Shown here: one piece after another, positions 36,301-48,175 of the stretch
How positions within the stretch are numbered: position 1 is the stretch's first letter
Layout of the letters: each line of letters starts with the position of its first letter
Assembly (NCBI RefSeq): GCF_900110115.1
Contig: NZ_FOCM01000006.1
Location: forward strand, 124,001-188,000
Source of the DNA: Palleronia pelagia
Lineage (GTDB): Bacteria > Pseudomonadota > Alphaproteobacteria > Rhodobacterales > Rhodobacteraceae
Length of the DNA stretch: 64,000 bases
Reading direction: 5' to 3'
Translations under genes and position numbers: made by a program
Notes under the pieces: generated by a model
Told to the model about the DNA's origin: nothing
What the model saw: only the letters and a program-made list of their open reading frames with translations
The model's database searches: none

Positions 36301-37542
36301 ATGGCGCTCGAAGGACTTCGTCAGCGCCTGACGGATCTGCCGCAGGGTCGATTCGGTGTCGCCGTGTCCGGCGGCAGCGATTCCATGGCGCTTCTGCACG
36401 TGGCCGCCGAGACGCTGGGCCCCGCCCGCCTGTGCGCCGTGACCGTCGATCACCGCCTGCGGCCCGAGGCGGCGGACGAGGCGCGGACGGTTGCCCGGGT
36501 CGCCGCCGGACTTGGCGTGTCCCAGGATATCCTGAGCTGGACGGATGGTCCCTCCGCCCGCGAGACCTCCGGCAACCTGTCCGAGCGGGCGCGCGAGGCA
36601 CGCTATCGCCTGATGGCCGACTGGGCGCGCGAGCGGAGGTTGATTGGGGTCCTGCTGGGGCACACGGCGGATGACGTGGCCGAGACCTTCGTCATGCGCC
36701 TTGGCCGGCGCGCGGGGCTGAAGGGGTTGGCGGCAATGGCGCCGGTCACGCATTTTCACGGTGTCCCGTTTCACCGCCCCGCGCTCGACGAGCGGCGCGC
36801 AGCGCTGCGCGACCACCTGTCCGCGGCAGGCCTGCACTGGATCGAGGACCCCAGCAACCATGACCTCCGCTATGACCGAGCGCGGGCAAGGCACGCGTTG
36901 CGGCACCTGTCGGCGGCCGGCCTGGACCCGGACGACATCGCGGCGGCCGCCACCCACCTCCGGGCGGCGGAAATCGGGTTGCAGCATTTGTTGTCGGATT
37001 GGGCGACCCGCCACGCCCGGACGCACCGGGGGGCGACCCTGATCGACGCACCGGCCCTGTTCGACCTGCCGTCCGACCCGACGCTGCGGGTTCTTGGCGG
37101 GGCCTTGCGCCATGTCACCGGTGCGGCCCATCCGCCCCGGGCCGCCGACCTGTCGCGCTTGCTGGCCGCTTTGCGTTCGGGCGATACCCGCGCGACGTTG
37201 CACGGCTGTCTCGTGACGCGCGACCGAACGGGAATCGCGGTCCTGCGCGAACCCGCGATGGCCGAGGCAAGCGTGCCGGTTCCGCTGGGCGCCACCTGGG
37301 ACGATCGCTGGATCGTGACCGGCCCCGGGGAAAGCGGGATGAGCGTGAAAGCCGTCGGTGCGGCCGGGCTCTCCCAGCTCGGGAACTGGCGTGAGGCCGG
37401 CCTGCCGCGCGCGCAGGCGATGTCCGGGCCCGGAGTCTGGCGGGGCGAGACCCTGATCGCGGCGCCGGAACTGCTGCCGGATGGTCCATTTGCCGCAAAA
37501 TTCGCCCGCGACGATTTTCCCGCATGGCTTGCCTCGCATTGA
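36301..37542 (+). CDS. tilS: tRNA(Ile)-lysidine synthetase TilS
   Basis: 413 residues. It uses ATP and lysine to modify C34 of the CAU-anticodon Ile tRNA. The PP-loop FGVAVSGGSDSMALLHVAAE lies near residue 20, followed by LLGHTADDVAETFVMRLGRRAGLKGLAAM. The C-terminal part is degenerate. Adjacent to ftsH as in many bacteria. Confidence 0.93.
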   Translation: MALEGLRQRLTDLPQGRFGVAVSGGSDSMALLHVAAETLGPARLCAVTVDHRLRPEAADEARTVARVAAGLGVSQDILSWTDGPSARETSGNLSERAREARYRLMADWARERRLIGVLLGHTADDVAETFVMRLGRRAGLKGLAAMAPVTHFHGVPFHRPALDERRAALRDHLSAAGLHWIEDPSNHDLRYDRARARHALRHLSAAGLDPDDIAAAATHLRAAEIGLQHLLSDWATRHARTHRGATLIDAPALFDLPSDPTLRVLGGALRHVTGAAHPPRAADLSRLLAALRSGDTRATLHGCLVTRDRTGIAVLREPAMAEASVPVPLGATWDDRWIVTGPGESGMSVKAVGAAGLSQLGNWREAGLPRAQAMSGPGVWRGETLIAAPELLPDGPFAAKFARDDFPAWLASH

Positions 37543-37566
37543 AGACGCTGGCCTGATACCTATGTG
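37539..37566 (+). promoter_or_regulatory. Possible heat-shock (RpoH-like) promoter before ftsH
   Basis: TTGAAG (37539-37544) and TATGTG (37561-37566), preceded by CC, are spaced 16 bp apart and overlap the tilS stop. The pattern is near the alphaproteobacterial RpoH consensus, and FtsH is a known heat-shock protein in many bacteria. Weak evidence. Confidence 0.3.
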
Positions 37567-37614
37567 CAAACCATGCCGGCGAAGCCGGACGAACCCACGA
37601 ATAGGGAGATTTCC

Positions 37615-39531
<1,917 letters not shown>

Positions 39532-39585
39532 GCCTCAGCGGTCACGCGGGGCGGGGACCCTTGATCCGCCCAAAGCGTTAAATCC

Positions 39586-39622
39586 GGGCCGTGCCAAGCA
39601 GTTGGCGCGGCCCTTGTCTTTC
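39586..39622 (+). terminator. Rho-independent terminator after ftsH
   Basis: 12-bp stem with one G-T pair (GGGCCGTGCCAA at 39586-39597, TTGGCGCGGCCC at 39602-39613), 4-nt loop, then TTGTCTTTC. Confidence 0.8.
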
Positions 39623-39646
39623 ATCCCCGGACACGGTGCCGAACAC

Positions 39647-40288
39647 ATGCCCCGAACGACAGCCACCCATCGCCATACCACCCTGCGCCTGGTCGTCTGG
39701 GCACAGGCGGTGATCCTGGCGTTCGTCTTCCTGGACTTGCTGGTCAGCGACAGCGCCGACTGGCTGCTGCGAGAAGGGGGCAGCATCGAGACGGTCAGCG
39801 CGGTGCTGCTGGCCATGGCGGCCGTGGCCCACGCGCGTCTGCACAACTTGCGCCGCGACTGGCACGTCCCGGTGGGTTTGCTGCTGCTGTCGCTGCGCGA
39901 GCTTGACGCCGACAAGGCCTTCACGACCGAGGGCATCCTGCAAAGCAACCTCTATACCGACCCCGCGCCCTGGCCGGAAAAGGTGATCGGCGGCGCCGTT
40001 GTGCTGCTGGCCTTGGTCGTGCTCTTTCGCCTGGCGCGCTACCAACTGGTGCCGTGGCTCCGCGGCCTGTGGGCCGGCGATGGGTGGGCGTGGACCTTCA
40101 CGCTGGCCGGTGTCCTCGTGGTCGTGGCCAAATCGCTTGACGGGATCGCCCGCAAGCTGGCACCGCTTGGTATCGACGTTTCTAACGATCTGGCCCGCTT
40201 CAGCGGCCGGGTCGAGGAGAGCTTCGAGCTGATCTTCGCGCTGTGCCTGATCGCCGTGGTCGGGCTGTCGCGCCCGAGGGAGACCTGA
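39647..40288 (+). CDS. Membrane protein of unknown function
   Basis: 213 residues from the ATG at MPRTTATHRHTT, with about six hydrophobic segments. I recognise no family. Two bases separate it from the MOSC gene, so the pair is probably one unit. The frame extends upstream into ftsH without a start supported by a ribosome site. Confidence 0.65.
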   Translation: MPRTTATHRHTTLRLVVWAQAVILAFVFLDLLVSDSADWLLREGGSIETVSAVLLAMAAVAHARLHNLRRDWHVPVGLLLLSLRELDADKAFTTEGILQSNLYTDPAPWPEKVIGGAVVLLALVVLFRLARYQLVPWLRGLWAGDGWAWTFTLAGVLVVVAKSLDGIARKLAPLGIDVSNDLARFSGRVEESFELIFALCLIAVVGLSRPRET

Positions 40289-40290
40289 GA

Positions 40291-40908
40291 ATGCCCGTGC
40301 TGGAACCCACCGATCACACCTGCACCGTCGTCTGGCTGGGCCGCGTGGCCCATCGCGACCGGCCCGCCGTGGACGGCGCCCCGGTGGACATCATGCCGCT
40401 GGACTTCGGCGGCATGGCGGGCGAGCACCACGCGGGCGTGACGCGCGCGTCTTGCTCACGGGTCACCGCGCTGCATCCCAAGGGCACCGAGATCGCCAAC
40501 GTGCGGCAGCTGTCGATCCTGTCGCAGGAAGAGCTCGACGCAATCGCCGCCGACATGGGCACCGCGCCGCTGGACCCCGCCTGGCTGGGCGCGTCGCTGG
40601 TGGTGAAGGGGATCGACGATTTCACCCACCTGCCGCCATCGTCGCGGTTGCAGGGGGCGGATGGCGCCACCCTGGTCATCGACATGCTGAACCAGCCTTG
40701 CCAGTTCCCGGCCATGTCCATCACCGAGGCCAGGGGCGATGTGGGCAAGACTTTCAAGCAAGCCGCCGACTTGCGCCGGGGCGTCACCGCCTGGGTCGAG
40801 CGTCCGGGCACCCTGCGGTTGGGCGATACGCTGCGGCTGTTCGTTCCCGGCCAGCGGGCCTGGCGCGGCGGCCGGCAGGCGGAACCCGCCACGCGCGCAG
40901 CGGGCTGA
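40291..40908 (+). CDS. MOSC domain protein
   Basis: 205 residues. The MOSC features are GGMAGEHHAGVTR, QLSILSQEELDAIA and the conserved cysteine in MLNQPCQFPA; MOSC domains handle persulphide sulphur for molybdenum cofactor or related chemistry. Start ATG with GGGAG upstream. A sulphur-transfer or metabolite sulphuration role is likely, the partner unknown. Confidence 0.8.
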   Translation: MPVLEPTDHTCTVVWLGRVAHRDRPAVDGAPVDIMPLDFGGMAGEHHAGVTRASCSRVTALHPKGTEIANVRQLSILSQEELDAIAADMGTAPLDPAWLGASLVVKGIDDFTHLPPSSRLQGADGATLVIDMLNQPCQFPAMSITEARGDVGKTFKQAADLRRGVTAWVERPGTLRLGDTLRLFVPGQRAWRGGRQAEPATRAAG

Positions 40909-40911
40909 CGC

Positions 40912-41802
40912 TCAGGCGGTCAGGCCCTCGGGCTCGGGCAGGTCGTGGGCACGGCAATAGGCCGTGACCGTGTTGGCCAGCAGGCAGGCGATGGTCATGG
41001 GGCCGACCCCGCCCGGCACCGGCGTGATGGCGCCGGCCACCGACGCGCAGCTTTCGAAATGGCAATCGCCCACGAGGCGGTTCTTGCCGTCCCGCTCGAC
41101 CCGGTTGATGCCCACGTCGATCACGGTGGCCCCGGCCTTCAGGTAATCGCCCGTCACCATCTCGGGCCGGCCCACGGCCGCCACCAGGATATCGGCGCGG
41201 CGCGCCACGTCCTGCAGATCGCGGGTCCGCGAATGGGCGATGGTGACCGTGCAGCTTTCGCTGAGCAGCAGTTGCGCCATGGGCTTACCCACGATGTTCG
41301 AGCGTCCCAGAACCACGGCGTTCAGCCCCGACAGCGATCCGCAATGTTCGCGCAGCATCAGCAGGCAGCCCAGGGGCGTGCAGGGCACCATGGAGCGTTG
41401 CCCGGTCGCCAGCCGCCCCACATTCGAGACGTGGAACCCGTCGACATCCTTGGATGGGTCGATCGAGTTGATGACAAGCTCGGCGTCGATCTGCGCGGGC
41501 AGGGGCAGCTGCACAAGGATGCCGTGCACCGCCCCGTCGGCATTCAGCTTGGCGATCAGCGCTAGCAGCTCGGCCTCGCTGGTGGTTTCGGGCAGACGAT
41601 ACTCGAACGATTCCATCCCGCATTCCTTGGTCATCTTGCCCTTGGAGCGGACATAGACCTGGCTGGCGGGGTCATCGCCGACCAGCACCACGGCCAGCCC
41701 GGGCGTGACGCCCCGTTCGTCGCGCAGCCGCGCCACGTGGTCGGCCACGCGGCCGCGGATACGGGCGGCGAAATTCTTGCCATCGATGATCTGTGCGGTC
41801 AT
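40912..41802 (-). CDS. folD: Bifunctional methylenetetrahydrofolate dehydrogenase/cyclohydrolase FolD
   Basis: 296 residues. It interconverts 5,10-methylene-THF and 10-formyl-THF. Family motifs: [14 protein letters not shown] with the catalytic Lys, [25 protein letters not shown] and [18 protein letters not shown]. With Fhs upstream it forms a one-carbon module. Confidence 0.96.
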   Translation of the reverse strand: MTAQIIDGKNFAARIRGRVADHVARLRDERGVTPGLAVVLVGDDPASQVYVRSKGKMTKECGMESFEYRLPETTSEAELLALIAKLNADGAVHGILVQLPLPAQIDAELVINSIDPSKDVDGFHVSNVGRLATGQRSMVPCTPLGCLLMLREHCGSLSGLNAVVLGRSNIVGKPMAQLLLSESCTVTIAHSRTRDLQDVARRADILVAAVGRPEMVTGDYLKAGATVIDVGINRVERDGKNRLVGDCHFESCASVAGAITPVPGGVGPMTIACLLANTVTAYCRAHDLPEPEGLTA

Positions 41803-41854
41803 GGCGTGGTCTCCTTGCGGGGGCGTGCGGCGTCGGGGTAATCCCGCCCGCCGC

Positions 41855-43531
41855 CTAGAACAAGCCTTCGATATCGCCTGCGTCGTTCAGGCCGATCGCC
41901 TCGGCCGAGGGCACGCGGGGCAGGCCGGGCATGGTCATGATCTCGCCGCAGATGGCGACGACGAACCCCGCGCCGGCCGACAGCCGCACCTCGCGCACGG
42001 GGATCGTGAACCCGGTGGGCGCGCCGCGGGCCTCGGGGTCGGTGGAAAAGCTGTACTGGGTCTTGGCCATGCAGACCGGAAGGTGGCCGTGGCCCTGGTC
42101 TTCCCACTGCTTCAGCTGGGCGCGGATCTTGCCGTCCATCTGGGCTCCGTCCGCGCGGTAGATGCGGCGACAGATCGTGTCGATCTTGTCGGCCAAGCCC
42201 ATCTCGTCGGGATAGAGCGGCGCGAAATCCGCCCCGCCCGCCTCGATGGTGGCGACCACCTTCGAGGCCAGGTCGCGCGTCCCGTCCGAGCCTTTGGCCC
42301 AGTGCTTGCACAGGATGGCCTCGGCGCCCTGTCCGGCGATGAAATCCTGCACCGCCGCGATCTCGGCCTCGGTGTCGCCGGCGAAGTGGTTGATCGCCAC
42401 GACCACTGGCACGCCGAAGCCGCGCAGGTTTTCCAGGTGGCGGCCCAGGTTGGCACAGCCCGCCTGCACGGCGTCAACGTTCTCGGCCCCCAGGTCGGCC
42501 TTCTTCACGCCGCCGTTCATCTTCATCGCGCGCACCGTGGCGACCAGCACGACGCAATCGGGGGCAAGACCGGCCTTGCGGCACTTGATGTTCATGAACT
42601 TCTCGGCGCCCAGGTCGGCGCCGAACCCGGCCTCGGTCACCACGTAATCGGCCAGCTTCAGCGCCGTGGTGGTGGCGATGACCGAGTTGCAGCCATGAGC
42701 GATGTTGGCGAAGGGGCCGCCGTGGACGAAGGCGGGATTGTTCTCCAGCGTCTGCACCAGGTTGGGCTGCATCGCGTCCTTCAGCAGCACCGTCATGGCG
42801 CCGTCGGCCTTGATGTCGCGCGCGTAGATCGGCGTGCGGTCGCGGGTATAGGCCACGATGATCGCGCCCAGCCGATCCTGCAGGTCCGCCAGGGACGAGG
42901 CAAGGCACAGGCAGGCCATGACCTCGGACGCCACTGTGATGTCGAACCCGGCCTCGCGCGGGAAGCCGTTGGCGACGCCGCCCAGCGACGTGGTGATCTG
43001 GCGCAGCGCGCGGTCGTTCATGTCCATCACCCGCCGCCAGGTCACGCGGCGGGTATCGATCCCGAGCTCGTTGCCCCAGTAGATGTGATTGTCGATCATC
43101 GCCGACAGCAGGTTGTGGGCGCTGGTGATGGCGTGGAAATCGCCGGTGAAATGCAGGTTCATGTCCTCCATCGGGACCACCTGCGCATAGCCGCCTCCGG
43201 CTGCGCCGCCCTTCATCCCGAAGCATGGCCCGAGCGACGCCTCGCGGATGCAGATCGCGGCCTTCTTCCCGATGGCGTTAAGCCCGTCCCCCAGGCCCAC
43301 GGTGGTCGTCGTCTTGCCCTCACCGGCGGGGGTCGGGTTCACGGCGGTCACGAGGATCAGCTTGCCGTTCGGCCGGTCGGCGAGGCTGTCGATGAAGGGC
43401 TGCGCGATCTTGGCCTTGTCGTGGCCGTAGGGCACGAGATCATCGGCGCCGATCCCCAGCTTGGCGCCGATTTCGCCGATGGGCCGTTTCTTCGCCGCCC
43501 GCGCGATCTCGATATCCGAAGTGAATGCCAT
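41855..43531 (-). CDS. fhs: Formate-tetrahydrofolate ligase
   Basis: 558 residues from [21 protein letters not shown]. The nucleotide loop TPAGEGKTT is at about 67-75, and the family blocks [35 protein letters not shown] and [14 protein letters not shown] are exact. It makes 10-formyl-THF from formate and ATP, feeding FolD; Roseobacters often use this pair for oxidation of C1 units. Confidence 0.97.
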   Translation of the reverse strand: MAFTSDIEIARAAKKRPIGEIGAKLGIGADDLVPYGHDKAKIAQPFIDSLADRPNGKLILVTAVNPTPAGEGKTTTTVGLGDGLNAIGKKAAICIREASLGPCFGMKGGAAGGGYAQVVPMEDMNLHFTGDFHAITSAHNLLSAMIDNHIYWGNELGIDTRRVTWRRVMDMNDRALRQITTSLGGVANGFPREAGFDITVASEVMACLCLASSLADLQDRLGAIIVAYTRDRTPIYARDIKADGAMTVLLKDAMQPNLVQTLENNPAFVHGGPFANIAHGCNSVIATTTALKLADYVVTEAGFGADLGAEKFMNIKCRKAGLAPDCVVLVATVRAMKMNGGVKKADLGAENVDAVQAGCANLGRHLENLRGFGVPVVVAINHFAGDTEAEIAAVQDFIAGQGAEAILCKHWAKGSDGTRDLASKVVATIEAGGADFAPLYPDEMGLADKIDTICRRIYRADGAQMDGKIRAQLKQWEDQGHGHLPVCMAKTQYSFSTDPEARGAPTGFTIPVREVRLSAGAGFVVAICGEIMTMPGLPRVPSAEAIGLNDAGDIEGLF

Positions 43532-43714
43532 GGCCCGTGCCCTCCCCTGCGCAATGCCTGCCCAAGGTGTAGCGGGCCGTTTCTGCCCCGGACAGCGGGT
43601 TTGCGACGCCTGCCCGGACGGTTGCGGCGGGGGCGGCGGGAAAATCACGCTTCGGTGATGGACCCGAATGCGCCCGGCGCAGTTGTTTGTGCAGACCCTG
43701 ACGGGAGCAAGACA

Positions 43715-43789
43715 ATGACGAGTGTAAGCATGGCGATCTATGGCGGGATGATGCTGGGGATGACCCTGGCGACCTTCGCGCTCATCTGA
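43715..43789 (+). CDS. Candidate 24-residue membrane peptide
   Basis: ATG with GGGAG eight bases upstream, 24 codons, TGA, then a strong terminator 40 bp on. The product [24 protein letters not shown] is one hydrophobic helix rich in Met and Gly. The gene is divergent from fhs and has its own short transcription unit. I have no family for it; single-helix mini-proteins often act as subunits of membrane complexes. Confidence 0.5.
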   Translation: MTSVSMAIYGGMMLGMTLATFALI

Positions 43790-43829
43790 TCCATTTCCAG
43801 CAACGGCCGTGAAAGCGGCCGAAATGAAA

Positions 43830-43866
43830 GGCCGCGCCTTCCCTTTCCCTCGGGCGCGGCCTTTTT
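43830..43866 (+). terminator. Strong Rho-independent terminator
   Basis: Perfect 9-bp stem GGCCGCGCC (43830-43838) with GGCGCGGCC (43853-43861), 14-nt loop and TTTTT. It follows the 24-codon gene and faces the convergent thioesterase gene. Confidence 0.88.
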
Positions 43867-43886
43867 CATGCCCGAAGACCGGGTTG

Positions 43887-44291
43887 TCAGACCGGCAGCA
43901 TCGTTCCCTGGAGCAGCGCGATCTCGACGCGCCGGTCGTCCGTTTCGGCCCAGACCGTCGCCCGTACGACGGTGATGCGGCGTCCCGGCTTCACCACCTC
44001 GCCCACGGCGACCAGGCGGTCCCCCTGTGCGGGGCGGAGCAGGTTGATCTTCATCTCGGTGGTCAGGACGTCCTGACCGTCTTCCATCTTCGAAAGCGCC
44101 GCGTAACCGGCTGCCGAGTCGCCGATGGCGAAGGTCAGGCCCGCGTGGCCGAAACCCTGCTGCTGACGGGATCCGGGCAGGATCGGCGCAGTGATCGTCA
44201 CGCGACCGGGCGAGACATCGCTCAGGTCCGCGCCGAGGGTCGCCATCATCGACTGACGGCCGAAATTGGCGCGGATGTCCTCGGGGCTCAC
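43887..44291 (-). CDS. PaaI-type hotdog thioesterase
   Basis: 134 residues from a GTG that overlaps the pdeM stop (GTGA). The block [22 protein letters not shown] is the hotdog active-site helix and [27 protein letters not shown] the following strands. It probably hydrolyses small acyl-CoA thioesters. An earlier ATG at 44393 would add 34 residues out of a Pro/Ala-rich read-through and is unlikely. Confidence 0.8.
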   Translation of the reverse strand: MSPEDIRANFGRQSMMATLGADLSDVSPGRVTITAPILPGSRQQQGFGHAGLTFAIGDSAAGYAALSKMEDGQDVLTTEMKINLLRPAQGDRLVAVGEVVKPGRRITVVRATVWAETDDRRVEIALLQGTMLPV

Positions 44292-44956
44292 GCGGCCATC
44301 CGGGGCAGAGGCACCTGTGCCGGGTGCGGCCCGGTCAGGACAGCCCGCGCATCTGCGCCCATCAGTCCGCGCAGATGCGGGGTCCGCCAGCACAGCCCGC
44401 CGGTGAATGTGCCATAGGCCGGAAGGATCATGTGCCGCCGGTCCACCAGGAAACAGGGCCGCGATACGGCCTTGCCCCGCAGGCCCAGCCGCGCCTTCGG
44501 ATGGTAGTGGCCGGTGATCTCGCCCCGCGCGGGGGTGGCGATATGGCGGAACAACAGCGGCCCTATCTGCACCACCTGCGCGGCGTTGCCGCCAAGGTCG
44601 CTGGGCGCGGGATCATGGTTGCCCGCGATCCACGTCCAGTCGCGTCCGCCCTGCATGCGGTTGATGGCGGCGCGGTCGGAGGCGTCGAGCCCGGCGGTCG
44701 CCGCGTCGTCGTCAAGGGAGTCGCCCAGGCAGATCACCCGGGCGGGGTCCAGTTGCGCCACGTCCCCTTCCAGCCGGGCGAGCGTGTCGCGCGTCTCGTA
44801 GGGGGGAAGCATCTGGCCAGCACGGCGGGCGATCCGCTCGGACTTGCCCAGGTGCAGGTCCGACACGACCAGCAGCCCCTCCTCGGGCCAGTGCAGCGCG
44901 CCCGAGCCGTGGGCATGCAGCCGCGCCCCGCAAAGATCGATCTGGATGAAGTTCAT
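44288..44956 (-). CDS. pdeM: Ligase-associated metallophosphoesterase PdeM
   Basis: 222 residues. Metal-binding blocks: VVSDLHLGKSERIARR, ICLGDSLDDDAA, AGNHDPAPSD and ITGHYHPKARLGLRGKAVSRPCFLVD. This is the calcineurin-like nuclease that typically sits beside a Lhr-type helicase in a DNA-repair cassette. It overlaps the downstream thioesterase gene by four bases, and the helicase gene is 37 bp upstream. Confidence 0.88.
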   Translation of the reverse strand: MNFIQIDLCGARLHAHGSGALHWPEEGLLVVSDLHLGKSERIARRAGQMLPPYETRDTLARLEGDVAQLDPARVICLGDSLDDDAATAGLDASDRAAINRMQGGRDWTWIAGNHDPAPSDLGGNAAQVVQIGPLLFRHIATPARGEITGHYHPKARLGLRGKAVSRPCFLVDRRHMILPAYGTFTGGLCWRTPHLRGLMGADARAVLTGPHPAQVPLPRMAA

Positions 44957-44993
44957 TCTTCGTTCTTAGCCAAACCGGGGCGGGTGCGGCAAG

Positions 44994-47441
44994 TCAGTAT
45001 GGCACCCGCCAGTGCCGTTTTTCCGCCCCCGGATCCATGTCGAGCCCGGCGGTGTCCATGAGCCGCGCGGCCTCTTCCGCCAGCAGCCGTTCGGTGGCGG
45101 CGCCTTCGACCGGGACACGCCCCGCTTCGAGGAAAAGGGGGGCGGCCAGCGGCGTCACCCGGTCCAGGACCACGTGGTCGACGCGGCCCGCCGTGCGCAT
45201 GAGCATGTCCTCGATCCTGCCGAAATCCACCAGGCCCTTCAGCGCCTCTTCGCGCGTGATATCCATCAGCAGGTGGTCGGGATCGTATTTCAGCAGCACG
45301 TCGTAAAGGATGTCGGCGCTGAACGTGGCCTGCTTGCCGGATTTGCGCTGGCCCCGGGTCGTGCGCTCGATCAGCCCCGAGATCACCGCCGACTGCTTGA
45401 ACGTACGCTTCATCACGGCGTTGCCGGCCAGCCATGTCTCGAACGTCTCGCGCAGGTCGTCGCGGTCGAACAGCGGCTCGGGGTGCACCAGTGTATCCAA
45501 CCCCCAGATCAGCGTGGCGTAGTCGGTGGCGACGAACCCCATGGGATGGAGGCCCTGCTGCTCCATCCGTGCGGTCAGCAGCAGGCCCAGCGTCTGCATC
45601 GCGTTGCGCCCGGCGAAACCGTAGACGCAGGTGTGCTCACGTCCGTCATGGGGGAACGATTCGATCAGGATCCGGTCGGTCTGCGGCAGCTGGCTGCGCT
45701 CGCGTTGCAGGTGCAGCCAGTCGCGGGTGTCTTTCGGCAACTCGGGCCAGTCGTCCTGCCGGAACATGCGCAGGATCCGCTCGCTCAACTGGGTCGATGT
45801 GGCGAACTTGGTGCCCATGAAGGTCGCGATCTTGGGTTCGCGATCCGCGCGGCGGGTGACCTCGACCACCATTTCACGAAGGCCCTCGTAGCGGACGATC
45901 TGCCCGCCCATGAGGAACGTGTCGCCGGGGGTCAGCGTGGCGGCGAAGCCCTCCTCGATCTCGCCCAGGGGCGTGCCGCCGCGCCGGTTCTTCAGCCGAA
46001 CCTTCAGCAGGTCGGTGTCCATGATGGTGCCGATATTCTGCCGGATGCGCTGGCCCGCGCGCGGGTCGCGCAGGTGCCACAGGCCATCCTCGTCCTGCTT
46101 CAGCCGCTTCCACTGGTCGTAGGCGCGCAGGGCATAGCCACCGGTCGCCACGAAATCGAGACAGGCGTCGAACTGCGCCCGGGTCAGGCCTGCGTAGGCC
46201 CCCGCGCTGGACACTTCGGCGTAAAGATCGTCGGCCGCAAAGGGGCCGGCCGCGGCGCGGATAAGGATGTGCTGGCACAGCACGTCGCGTGGGCCGGGGC
46301 CACGCGGGTCGCCGTCGAGATCGCGCTCTTTCACCGCCTGCAACGCAGCGACGCATTCCACAACCTCGAACCGGTTGGCGGGCACCAGCAGCGCCTTCGA
46401 CGGCGCGTTGTAGCGGTGGTTGGCCCGCCCGATCCGCTGTACCAGCCGCTTGACGTTCTTCGGTGCGCCGATCTGGATGACCAGGTCCACGTCGCCCCAG
46501 TCGATCCCGAGGTCGAGCGAGCCGGTGCAGACGATGGCGCGCAGCTCGCCCGCGACCATGGCCTGCTCGACGCGGTTGCGCTGCTCGCGCGAGAGGCTGC
46601 CGTGGTGGATGCCGATGGGCAGCGCGTCCTCGTTCTGCAGCCAGAGCTCGTGGAAGAAGATCTCGGCCTGTGCACGGGTGTTGTGGAAGATGAGCGTGGT
46701 CTTGTGCTTGCGCACCTGTTCGAGCACCGCGGGAATGGCGTAGCGACCGCCGCCGCCGGACCAGGGCGGGGCGGCATCCGTTTCCAGCATGGCGATGTCG
46801 GGGTCCGGGCCGGGATCGGCATAGAGGATCTCGCACGGATCGGGGTGGCGCGCCAGGAAGCTGGCGATGGCGGCGGGGTCTTCCACGGTTGCGGAAAGCC
46901 CCACGCGGCGCAGCCCGGGGCATAGGGCCTGCAGGCGGCTGAGCGCCAGCATCAGCTGGTCGCCGCGCTTCGATTCGCTCAGCGCGTGGATCTCGTCCAC
47001 CACGATGCGCTTCAGCCCCGCGAACATGCGCGGCGCGTCCTCGTAGCTGGTCAGCAGGGCCAGGCTTTCTGGCGTGGTCAGCAGGATATGCGGCGGGTCG
47101 GCGCGCTGGCGTTTCTTGCGCGTGGCCGATGTGTCGCCGGTGCGATCCTCGATCCGCACGGGCAGGCCCATCTCGGTTACCGGGGTCGTCAGGTTGCGCT
47201 TGATGTCGGTGGCGAGCGCCTTGAGCGGCGAGACATACAGCGTGTGCAACCCCTCATGCGCGCCCTCGGACAGCTCGACCAGCGTGGGAAGGAATCCCGC
47301 CAGCGTCTTGCCGCCGCCCGTCGGCGCGATCAGCAGCAGCGCGGGATCGGCGGCGCGGTCCAGCATGTCCTGCTGGTGTGGGTGGATCTGCCAGCCGCGC
47401 GAGGCGAACCAGTCGGTGAAACGGGGGGGCAGGGCGGTCAT
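44994..47441 (-). CDS. Ligase-associated DEXH-box helicase, Lhr family
   Basis: 815 residues. Motif I APTGGGKTL is at about 39-47, motif II VVDEIHAL near 150, motif III LSATVEDPAA, the C-terminal RecA lobe has IVCTGSLDLGIDWGDVDLVIQIGAP and QRIGRANHR. This is a superfamily-2 DNA helicase of the Lhr/bacterial DNA repair branch. It usually appears with PdeM, an exonuclease and an ATP-dependent ligase; here only PdeM is adjacent. Confidence 0.92.
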   Translation of the reverse strand: MTALPPRFTDWFASRGWQIHPHQQDMLDRAADPALLLIAPTGGGKTLAGFLPTLVELSEGAHEGLHTLYVSPLKALATDIKRNLTTPVTEMGLPVRIEDRTGDTSATRKKRQRADPPHILLTTPESLALLTSYEDAPRMFAGLKRIVVDEIHALSESKRGDQLMLALSRLQALCPGLRRVGLSATVEDPAAIASFLARHPDPCEILYADPGPDPDIAMLETDAAPPWSGGGGRYAIPAVLEQVRKHKTTLIFHNTRAQAEIFFHELWLQNEDALPIGIHHGSLSREQRNRVEQAMVAGELRAIVCTGSLDLGIDWGDVDLVIQIGAPKNVKRLVQRIGRANHRYNAPSKALLVPANRFEVVECVAALQAVKERDLDGDPRGPGPRDVLCQHILIRAAAGPFAADDLYAEVSSAGAYAGLTRAQFDACLDFVATGGYALRAYDQWKRLKQDEDGLWHLRDPRAGQRIRQNIGTIMDTDLLKVRLKNRRGGTPLGEIEEGFAATLTPGDTFLMGGQIVRYEGLREMVVEVTRRADREPKIATFMGTKFATSTQLSERILRMFRQDDWPELPKDTRDWLHLQRERSQLPQTDRILIESFPHDGREHTCVYGFAGRNAMQTLGLLLTARMEQQGLHPMGFVATDYATLIWGLDTLVHPEPLFDRDDLRETFETWLAGNAVMKRTFKQSAVISGLIERTTRGQRKSGKQATFSADILYDVLLKYDPDHLLMDITREEALKGLVDFGRIEDMLMRTAGRVDHVVLDRVTPLAAPLFLEAGRVPVEGAATERLLAEEAARLMDTAGLDMDPGAEKRHWRVPY

Positions 47442-47506
47442 GAACGGAACCTAGGGGCGAACCGCGTCATTCGCCATGCAGCACCCTGCGGCAAAAGGAG
47501 AACGCG

Positions 47507-48157
47507 GTGAAGATATTGGTCATTGGCGCCACCGGCGGCGTCGGATCGCGGCTTCTGCCCATGTTGATCGAGGCCGGGCATGAGGTCCACGGGCTGTGGC
47601 ACAGCGACGGCGACGACAAGCGGTTGCAGCGGCAGGGTGTGACGCCGCATTTCGGCGACCTGACCGAAATGGGCCCGGGTGACTTCGCCGATCTCGTGAC
47701 CGGCATGGACGCCGCCGTGTTCTCGGCCGGCGCCGGTGGCGCGGGTAAGGACCTTGCCACCGCCATCGACGGCGACGCGGCGATCGTCCTGGCCAGCGCG
47801 ATGGAGGCGCAGGGCGTTCGGCGCCTGGTCGTGGTGTCCGTCTTCCCCGAAGCGGGCCGCAACCGCGACCTGTCCGAAACCTTCGAGCATTACATGGCCG
47901 AGAAGAAGCGCGCCGACGTGGCGATCACGGCCACGGACCTGGACTGGGTGCTGATCCGGCCCGGCACGCTGCAGAACGAGGACGGCGACGGTCAGGTGAC
48001 GGCGGGACGCTGCATCACCTATGGCGACGTGGCGCGCGGCAACGTGGCCCGCGCGATCCACGCCGTGCTGGACCGCCCCTGGCTGACCAAGGAGATGATC
48101 GAGCTGACCGATGGCCCGGTCGCGGTCGGTCGGGCGATGGACGCGCTGGGCCGGTAA
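47507..48157 (+). CDS. SDR-fold NAD(P)-binding protein
   Basis: 216 residues, Rossmann start KILVIGATGGVGSRLLPMLIEAGHEV, then a compact NmrA/YwnB-like atypical short-chain dehydrogenase body (GMDAAVFSAGAGG, DLDWVLIRPGTL). The active-site Tyr/Lys pair is not obvious. It may be a redox sensor or flavin reductase. Its stop is 18 bp from the convergent ATPase gene. Confidence 0.8.
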   Translation: MKILVIGATGGVGSRLLPMLIEAGHEVHGLWHSDGDDKRLQRQGVTPHFGDLTEMGPGDFADLVTGMDAAVFSAGAGGAGKDLATAIDGDAAIVLASAMEAQGVRRLVVVSVFPEAGRNRDLSETFEHYMAEKKRADVAITATDLDWVLIRPGTLQNEDGDGQVTAGRCITYGDVARGNVARAIHAVLDRPWLTKEMIELTDGPVAVGRAMDALGR

Positions 48158-48175
48158 GAACGTCCCGCGCTGGGA

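Noticed and set aside
44291-44393. Longer thioesterase starting at 44393
   Set aside because: The added 34 residues are read-through of the pdeM 3' end in another frame. A GTG overlapping the pdeM stop (GTGA) is the natural coupled start.
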